Of a stretch of 8,133 nt of DNA, positions 4,511 to 8,133 are shown one piece after another (positions within the stretch are counted from its first letter, which is position 1; the number at the start of each line of letters is the position of its first letter). The DNA comes from Candidatus Melainabacteria bacterium (lineage in GTDB: Bacteria; Cyanobacteriota; Vampirovibrionia; LMEP-6097). The notes under the pieces were generated by a model, which saw nothing but the letters and a program-made list of their open reading frames with translations, was not told the origin of the DNA and searched no databases. Made by a program: the position numbers and the translations under genes. Location of the stretch: assembly GCA_028817775.1 (NCBI GenBank), contig JAPPOW010000160.1:1-8133 (forward strand), given 5' to 3'.

Positions 4511-5737
4511 ATGTCGAGAATAAGCACAACTACAGAAGTTACACCAAAAAGACCTGAGAGAAAGTCAGATCCGCAGTTTTCACTTCCGACAGCTGACCCC
4601 AGAGAACAATTCCTTTCAGGTATGAAGCATCCCCGCTCCTTGGGTTTGGTTAGTGCAACAACAGGCTCAAAAGCGAAAGAAATGACAGGGGACTCCTTCG
4701 CATCAAAGCGTAACCAAGAACTTGATAATGATGATCTGGGCAAACTCTTACATGCTGCAGAAGACTTTAGATCAGAGCATCCAAAAGCTGTTCACGACAA
4801 CAACGATAGAGACACTGTAATGGTCATGAATCCACTAGAACAGCTTTTTGAAGCCGTGGCAGGAGACCCTGATAGTGACTTCCGTAATTTTGTCATACAG
4901 CAGACTAAACGAATGAAAGTTCCGATAGTCTTCCCTGGATGGTCAAACAATCCAGAACTGGAAATGCCAGCAATACCTGTACTTACTTTCTCAGATTCTG
5001 TTGAAGAAGATATAGGACGTGAACAAATTGCTAGATATTTATATAAGCTAGCTAGTGAGTATGATTTCAGAATGATATTACCAGAATCAGAATCAAAAGG
5101 AGTTTACTGGTCTGTCGGAGATGATGGCAATAGTCCAAGATTTTCTGGTGGTCACCATGTTGCCCCAGCTGGCTTCGACGTTTACGAACATGGTTACGAC
5201 CTCGGCGTTGGTAATTTTAGGTGGGAGTTTGAGCCTGAGCTAGCGGAAGATGGCAAATTAGTCCCAGTAATCAATAATTATGACAACTACCATGGCTTGG
5301 GTGAGCATAAGCTTGCTGTAGTTCAGCATATTTTACCTAGTATTGCGGGTATTGATCACCAAATCCCTGTTCCCGTATTTAGTACATATAGAGACTACTT
5401 GAGAGAAGGTATTACAGACGTTGAAGAAGTTATTGACCGTGTTCCTCCTGAAACCCCTCCGGATGTTGAGTTTAGGCTAAGAAAACAAGTACCTTGGATT
5501 CTAAGAGACAAACCAAGTCCAGAACTAAATGTTGAGTCATCAATGGGTAGAGGGTTTGATTATGATCGTGGTGTAGGCTTGGTAGTACCTGCAAAATACT
5601 TTGCTGCCGAAAAAGAAGATGGAAGGTGGAATGAAGCTTGCGATGATATTCAATCTGCACTAATCGCTTACGCTAATTTACCGGTGAGAGTTGAGAACGC
5701 GGACGACACCAGAGCCATCAGACAGAGAAATAAATAA
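4511..5737 (+). CDS. Hypothetical acidic soluble protein, 408 residues
   Basis: I do not recognise the family. There is no signal peptide or membrane segment. Residues 1-105 are polar, charged and low in hydrophobic content, so probably disordered or loosely folded, with basic clusters at 13-18 and acidic ones from 70. From about 106 to 395 the sequence looks globular, with mixed aromatic and aliphatic residues. Notable stretches are KVPIVFPGW (136-144), VYWSVGDDGNSPRFSGGHHVAPAGFDVYEHGYD (198-230; His215 and His216, glycine-rich turns) and NYDNYHGLGEHK (256-267). The only cysteine is Cys377. Histidines and acids in the 215-266 region could bind metal, but no known motif is complete. It converges on the next gene, 29 nt apart. 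Frame length, codon use and the promoter support a real gene. Confidence 0.8.
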   Translation: MSRISTTTEVTPKRPERKSDPQFSLPTADPREQFLSGMKHPRSLGLVSATTGSKAKEMTGDSFASKRNQELDNDDLGKLLHAAEDFRSEHPKAVHDNNDRDTVMVMNPLEQLFEAVAGDPDSDFRNFVIQQTKRMKVPIVFPGWSNNPELEMPAIPVLTFSDSVEEDIGREQIARYLYKLASEYDFRMILPESESKGVYWSVGDDGNSPRFSGGHHVAPAGFDVYEHGYDLGVGNFRWEFEPELAEDGKLVPVINNYDNYHGLGEHKLAVVQHILPSIAGIDHQIPVPVFSTYRDYLREGITDVEEVIDRVPPETPPDVEFRLRKQVPWILRDKPSPELNVESSMGRGFDYDRGVGLVVPAKYFAAEKEDGRWNEACDDIQSALIAYANLPVRVENADDTRAIRQRNK

Positions 5738-5766
5738 ACTCAACTTTACTTTCTCAGCACCCCACT

Positions 5767-7206
5767 CTAATCACTTTTTATTTTTGCACGCATACTAGGA
5801 ACAGACCCATGCGATCTTGGTTTCATACCTGCAGATGAGGCTCGAACAACAGACTTCGGTCTGGTAGTCTTAGTAGTACGACTCTTAGGAGCTTGCTTAA
5901 CAGCAGCAGGCTTCCCTCTTTTAGTTCCTGAGACTTTTGCTTTAGGCACTGAGGCTTTGCTCTTAACAGTAGCAGCTTTTGAAGAAGACCTACCCACAGA
6001 CCTAGAAGGACTAAATCTATAAGACCGGCTACCAGCACTTGAACTAGTGGAAGAACGTTTGCTACTTATCTCTTGTCTAACTCTAGCTTCCTCTTCTTTA
6101 AGTTCAACGACCCTATCAGCAATCTCAGTATCCTGAATTGCGTGAGGTTGTGCCCGCTCTAAACTAGCACGAGTTTCTTTACCCCAATCAAATGCTTGAC
6201 GCATGGTTTTAGAAACCATTTCTGAGAAATCCACCGGAACTTGACGACGGGCTGGTTCGTTATTCTGCAAGGCATCAAGATAGAAAAGCTTACCGATTGC
6301 ATTTGCTGCAAGGTTCCAATATGACCAGAACGCTTTGTTACCACCTTCAGCAAACTTACTAATCATATTTGCTGCAGAGCCCACCAGCATAGTCCAACCA
6401 CTTGCAATATATTGGTTACGTCCAGCTTGATAGTGAACTGATTTAAGTTTCTCAGTTTCAACTCCCATACCGAGCATGTCACGTGCAGAAGCAAATGCTT
6501 TGATGCCTGTCGCCATATAGAGAGCTGAACACATTGAAGTGAACAAACCAGTGACCACACCAAGCATACCGCTCTTGCTTGGATCCCAAAGTGAAGCAGG
6601 TTTTGAAATCAATTCTCGAGCAGTTTTCTTAAATGCTGACCAAGTACTACGCAGGTTATCACCAAAACCTAAATACTGTGACTTACCTTCAATTGTTTCC
6701 AAAGCTGGTAACAAATTATAAGCACCAACCCAAAGTCCACGATAATTGGTAATCTCCTCAGTTGGCGCAATCATGGTCGTAATCGCATCCCCAATCTGAG
6801 ACCAGCCTAGCAAGTGCTTACCATCTTTGAAAGCGTCATAGGCACCAGAGATTCCAGAAAGTATTCCGATTGCAAGCTTAGCTAACATCGAAGAGGTTCC
6901 TTCTAAGCTTTGACGTACACCACTTGATTCTGGTAACAACTGACTTGCAAAAGAAGTCACTGCACAAACTCCACTGGTTACTAAGTGCACAATCTTCCGC
7001 GCATCAACCAACATATACTGCAAAGTTTTCTTTTGCTCTGATTCAATTTCCCCCATAGTTTTAATAGCTTGTGGCTGCGCTAAATTAAGCGACTGAATTC
7101 CAGCCGCTTCTCTTGAGTCTTCTTCGTCTTGTGCGTTGACAAGTTCTACCGGTTTACTCACCGGAGTCTCTTGATGCACAAGGCTAATAGGCACTGTTGA
7201 CGCCAT
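5767..7206 (-). CDS. Hypothetical membrane-associated protein with basic histone-like tail, 479 residues
   Basis: No family recognised. Residues 1-60 are polar and acidic with no signal peptide. Four or five hydrophobic or amphipathic stretches follow: about 71-91 (IVHLVTSGVCAVTSFASQLL), 107-126, 213-239, 266-286 and 293-313. They are Gly/Ala/Ser-rich and moderately hydrophobic, so they may be membrane helices or a helical bundle. A charged helix (360-382, with an EEEARVRQE run) leads to a tail from 383 to 479 made almost only of Ser, Arg, Lys, Ala, Pro and Thr, with SR and KA/KP motifs like histone H1-type or RS-type tails. Such a tail would bind nucleic acid or other polyanions, or anionic lipid. 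A TAAAAT lies 9 nt before the ATG, and the structured element copy 2 lies 15 nt upstream. No Shine-Dalgarno sequence is seen. Confidence 0.82.
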   Translation of the reverse strand: MASTVPISLVHQETPVSKPVELVNAQDEEDSREAAGIQSLNLAQPQAIKTMGEIESEQKKTLQYMLVDARKIVHLVTSGVCAVTSFASQLLPESSGVRQSLEGTSSMLAKLAIGILSGISGAYDAFKDGKHLLGWSQIGDAITTMIAPTEEITNYRGLWVGAYNLLPALETIEGKSQYLGFGDNLRSTWSAFKKTARELISKPASLWDPSKSGMLGVVTGLFTSMCSALYMATGIKAFASARDMLGMGVETEKLKSVHYQAGRNQYIASGWTMLVGSAANMISKFAEGGNKAFWSYWNLAANAIGKLFYLDALQNNEPARRQVPVDFSEMVSKTMRQAFDWGKETRASLERAQPHAIQDTEIADRVVELKEEEARVRQEISSKRSSTSSSAGSRSYRFSPSRSVGRSSSKAATVKSKASVPKAKVSGTKRGKPAAVKQAPKSRTTKTTRPKSVVRASSAGMKPRSHGSVPSMRAKIKSD

Positions 7207-7221
7207 AATTTACGCATTTTA

Positions 7222-7338
7222 GAACTTGCCGCTGAAACTCAATAGCTGCGTTATGCGAGTCCTCATTGGCTACAGCCAACTTCGGACACGTCCTTGCGGA
7301 CTTCGCAAGCCTTGCTCTTGAGCTCCAGAGACAAGTTC
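7222..7338 (-). repeat. 117-bp structured palindromic element, copy 2
   Basis: Outer arms 7222-7250 and 7310-7338 pair over 29 positions with about 8 mismatches, beginning GAACTTG on each strand. Inside: closing stem TGCGA/TCGCA (7254-7258, 7303-7307), stem GTCC/GGAC (7259-7262, 7284-7287) enclosing TTGGCT/AGCCAA (7266-7279), and hairpin GTCC-TTGC-GGAC (7290-7301). Core orientation is minus, opposite to copies 1 and 3. It lies 15 nt upstream of the 479-residue gene and would be in its 5' leader if the promoter at 7355-7384 is used. Confidence 0.9.
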
Positions 7339-7354
7339 TTCATTATGCATTTAC

Positions 7355-7384
7355 ATTTTAGCATAAATTCGTATTTCGAATTAA
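7355..7384 (-). promoter_or_regulatory. Possible promoter of the 479-residue gene
   Basis: On the minus strand an extended -10 box, TGCTAAAAT (7363-7355), is preceded at 18 nt by TTAATT (7384-7379). Transcription would start near 7348, so the whole of copy 2 would be transcribed as a leader. A second TAAAAT at 7221-7216, 9 nt before the ATG, would instead give a leaderless message without the element. Confidence 0.45.
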
Positions 7385-7409
7385 GGGATTTCCCCTATTT
7401 CTAGGGTCC

Positions 7410-7529
7410 GATTTGGGTCTAGCTTCTTCAAATGCAAGGCATTTGAAGCCCAGAATGGGCGTGTCCGAAGTTGGCTTGAGCCAATGAGGACTCAAATAAC
7501 ACAGCAGTTGGCGAAGATAGGCTCAAATC
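7410..7529 (+). repeat. 120-bp structured palindromic element, copy 3
   Basis: Outer arms 7410-7435 and 7504-7529 pair at 20 of 26 positions with no gap, beginning GATTTG on each strand. Inside: closing stem ATTTGA/TCAAAT (7441-7446, 7492-7497), hairpin GCCC-AGAAT-GGGC (7448-7460), and stem GTCC/GGAC (7463-7466, 7488-7491) enclosing TTGGCT/AGCCAA (7471-7484). The right arm ends on the first base of the TPR-gene stop codon. A CCCTA-TTTC-TAGGG hairpin (7393-7406) sits beside the left arm. Confidence 0.9.
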
Positions 7530-8133
7530 TAATGATATTTTCTGTGCATGTCTTCTATTAGGCCCTTGGCTCGTTGATTTCCAAGCTTGGCAGCAAGTTG
7601 CATATTCTCCCAGGCCTTGTCAAAATCATGCAAATTTTTATAAGTCAAAGCCAAACTAAGGTAAAAATCATCTTTCAGACTAGAATTCTGCACTACTCCA
7701 AGACTTTGAGCTTTGGATAGGTAAGCAAGAGCAGCCTTGTAACTTTTGGCACCAATCTTCATGTCAGCAACTTCCATGCAGCGGCGCAGCATATAGTTCT
7801 CAAGCCTATCGCTTGCAATCAGTTCTTGATTCTTAGATTTACGTTGTTTAAGTCTATCCAGGTAAGCAAGCCCGGCTTCAAGAATCTTGAACTCTTGTTT
7901 GACATCACTACGACGTTGACTGATAGCAATAAAGAAATCTTGTCCCAATCTAAGCGCTCGTGCTTTGTCGATAAGTTTGACCAGCAAGTCCGTTTGGTCA
8001 TTGATATTGAGAATTTCCACAAGTTCAATAAATTCTGGTTTAAAGTCCTTTGGAATTCGTTTAATATTTTTGTCCACAAAACGCGAAGCTTCTTCGTACT
8101 TACCAAGCTTAATCTGTGAGTATGCAAGTAAAG
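7529..8133 (-). CDS. TPR-repeat protein, C-terminal part
   Basis: The last 200 residues of a larger protein that continues past the window edge. The frame is open to base 8133, and the codons beyond the GTG at 8077 read LLAYSQIKLGKYEEASRFVDKN, a good tetratricopeptide repeat, so 8077 is not the start. Near the C-terminus further TPR-like helix pairs are visible: a YKAALAYLSKAQSLG helix, then FYLSLALTYKNLHDFDKAWENMQLAAKLGN, with the A/Y/L/A pattern of the motif. The middle part is helical and charged (KQRKSKNQE). TPR arrays bind partner proteins; no enzyme domain is visible and the N-terminal domain is unknown. The protein ends MHRKYH, and its stop codon touches structured element copy 3. Confidence 0.88.
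   Translation of the reverse strand, partial: LLAYSQIKLGKYEEASRFVDKNIKRIPKDFKPEFIELVEILNINDQTDLLVKLIDKARALRLGQDFFIAISQRRSDVKQEFKILEAGLAYLDRLKQRKSKNQELIASDRLENYMLRRCMEVADMKIGAKSYKAALAYLSKAQSLGVVQNSSLKDDFYLSLALTYKNLHDFDKAWENMQLAAKLGNQRAKGLIEDMHRKYH

Noticed and set aside
2228..7529. CRISPR array
   Set aside because: The repeats are few, long, far apart, in both orientations and self-complementary, with no regular spacers or cas genes.
8075..8077. GTG as the start of the TPR protein
   Set aside because: The frame continues upstream to the window edge and encodes a further good TPR helix pair, so the gene is partial.

Overview
The window looks like chromosomal DNA of a low-to-moderate GC bacterium. 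The best clues to lineage are the biotin carboxylase, which follows cyanobacterial AccC over most of its length, and the L13 C-terminus (HPHEAQ), also of cyanobacterial type. No photosynthesis genes are visible. I infer a non-photosynthetic relative of Cyanobacteria (Melainabacteria/Vampirovibrionia type) with moderate confidence; this rests on remembered family sequences, not on a search.

Layout. 1-200: a short open frame, possibly the frameshifted tail of a gene entering from the left. 200-400: a lone 5S rRNA gene on the minus strand with its own promoter and a UUCG-loop terminator. 400-800: about 400 bp without a gene, packed with inverted repeats, ending at the terminator of the ribosomal protein operon. 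808-1663: rplM-rpsI (L13-S9) on the minus strand. 1725-1847: a divergent intergenic region whose two ends are near-perfect inverted copies of each other. 1850-2200: a stand-alone SpeD (AdoMet decarboxylase) homologue lacking the pyruvoyl-forming serine. 2346-2939: an exported glycine-zipper protein on the minus strand. 3058-4425: accC. 4511-5737 and 5767-7206: two convergent genes of unknown function, the second with membrane-type segments and a histone-like basic tail. 7529-end: the C-terminal part of a TPR protein, open at the window edge.

The main hidden structure is a family of 117-120 bp imperfect palindromes with three copies (2228-2347, 7222-7338, 7410-7529). Each has a long outer stem of its own sequence enclosing a conserved core of about 65 bp that folds into two hairpins on a short closing stem. 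Three stems differ between copies by base changes that keep pairing, which is covariation within one window. Two copies end on or just inside a stop codon, and the third may form the 5' leader of the 479-residue membrane protein gene. This resembles ERIC-type elements in size and design, but I do not recognise the sequence.

The housekeeping genes (5S, L13, S9, AccC) serve translation and the first step of fatty-acid synthesis. They show no operon link to the unknown genes. Several genes have a good -10 box only 8-9 nt before the start codon and no Shine-Dalgarno sequence, which suggests leaderless transcripts.
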